Below, one piece after another: positions 4,981 through 5,005 of a DNA stretch of 5,005 nt. The notes under the pieces were generated by a model, which saw only the letters and a list, made by a program, of their open reading frames with translations, did not search any database and was not told the DNA's origin. Position 1 is the first letter of the stretch. Every line of letters begins with the position of its first letter. Location: the NCBI GenBank assembly GCA_947366645.1, contig CANBAX010000061.1:1-5005 (forward strand), read 5' to 3'. This DNA comes from an uncultured Clostridia bacterium (GTDB taxonomy: Bacteria; Bacillota; Clostridia; Christensenellales; UBA1242). A program made the position numbers and the translations under genes.

Positions 4981-5005
4981 AATCTTGTTTTATAACAATA
5001 TTCTC
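4979..5005 (-). CDS. Possible last codons of an upstream gene (mostly outside the window)
   Basis: One frame on the minus strand reads Glu-Asn-Ile-Val-Ile-Lys-Gln-Asp and stops at TAA (4979-4981) immediately before the terminator hairpin, the usual arrangement at a gene end. Eight codons cannot identify a product, and the frame could be chance. Confidence 0.3.
   Translation of the reverse strand, partial: ENIVIKQD

Noticed and set aside
1..5005. CRISPR array, insertion sequence, prophage or tRNA gene
   Set aside because: No regularly spaced repeats, transposase or integrase coding sequence, terminal repeats or tRNA cloverleaf were seen on either strand.

Overview
The window looks like a chromosomal segment from a low-G+C Firmicute (Bacillota), most likely a Clostridia member. 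The partial 16S rRNA carries the usual bacterial 5'-end signatures and Clostridia-like variable regions. The protein genes are A+T-rich, the Shine-Dalgarno sites are AGGAG-like, and there is a DivIVA-type protein and a membrane-bound XRE regulator. I cannot name a genus from sequence alone.

Everything supported is on the minus strand, so transcription runs from right to left. From the right edge: (a) what may be the last codons of an upstream gene, followed by a strong intrinsic terminator (about 4951-4980); (b) a small multi-pass membrane protein (4447-4950) tightly coupled to a DivIVA-like coiled-coil protein (3710-4444), whose own terminator hairpin contains its stop codon; (c) a good sigma-A promoter with a dyad upstream of it, driving a gene for an XRE helix-turn-helix protein with five membrane segments and a bacterial Ig-like (Big_2) ectodomain (2510-3577); (d) 19 bases further on, a second Ig-like ORF (1025-2491) in the same reading frame, separated from the first only by one TGA codon and six sense codons; (e) a terminator (983-1011); (f) a strong rRNA-type promoter (-35/-10 at 884-889/860-865) with an A-tract upstream region; (g) a leader of about 410 nt containing two structured RNA regions; (h) the first third or so of a 16S rRNA gene (1 to about 439), with a much enlarged V1 helix.

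The most notable point is that the two Ig-like ORFs are probably one gene. The second ORF has no Shine-Dalgarno site, only a GTG start, no signal peptide and no anchor. The first protein ends with its C-terminus outside the cell by the positive-inside rule, exactly where more Ig-like domains would belong. Read together they give a receptor-like regulator of about 850 residues: cytoplasmic DNA-binding head, membrane bundle, long Ig-like stalk. Whether the TGA is a recent nonsense mutation, a read-through stop, a truncation or a sequencing error cannot be decided here. The other points worth attention are the unidentified structured RNA in the rRNA leader and the V1 expansion of the 16S.
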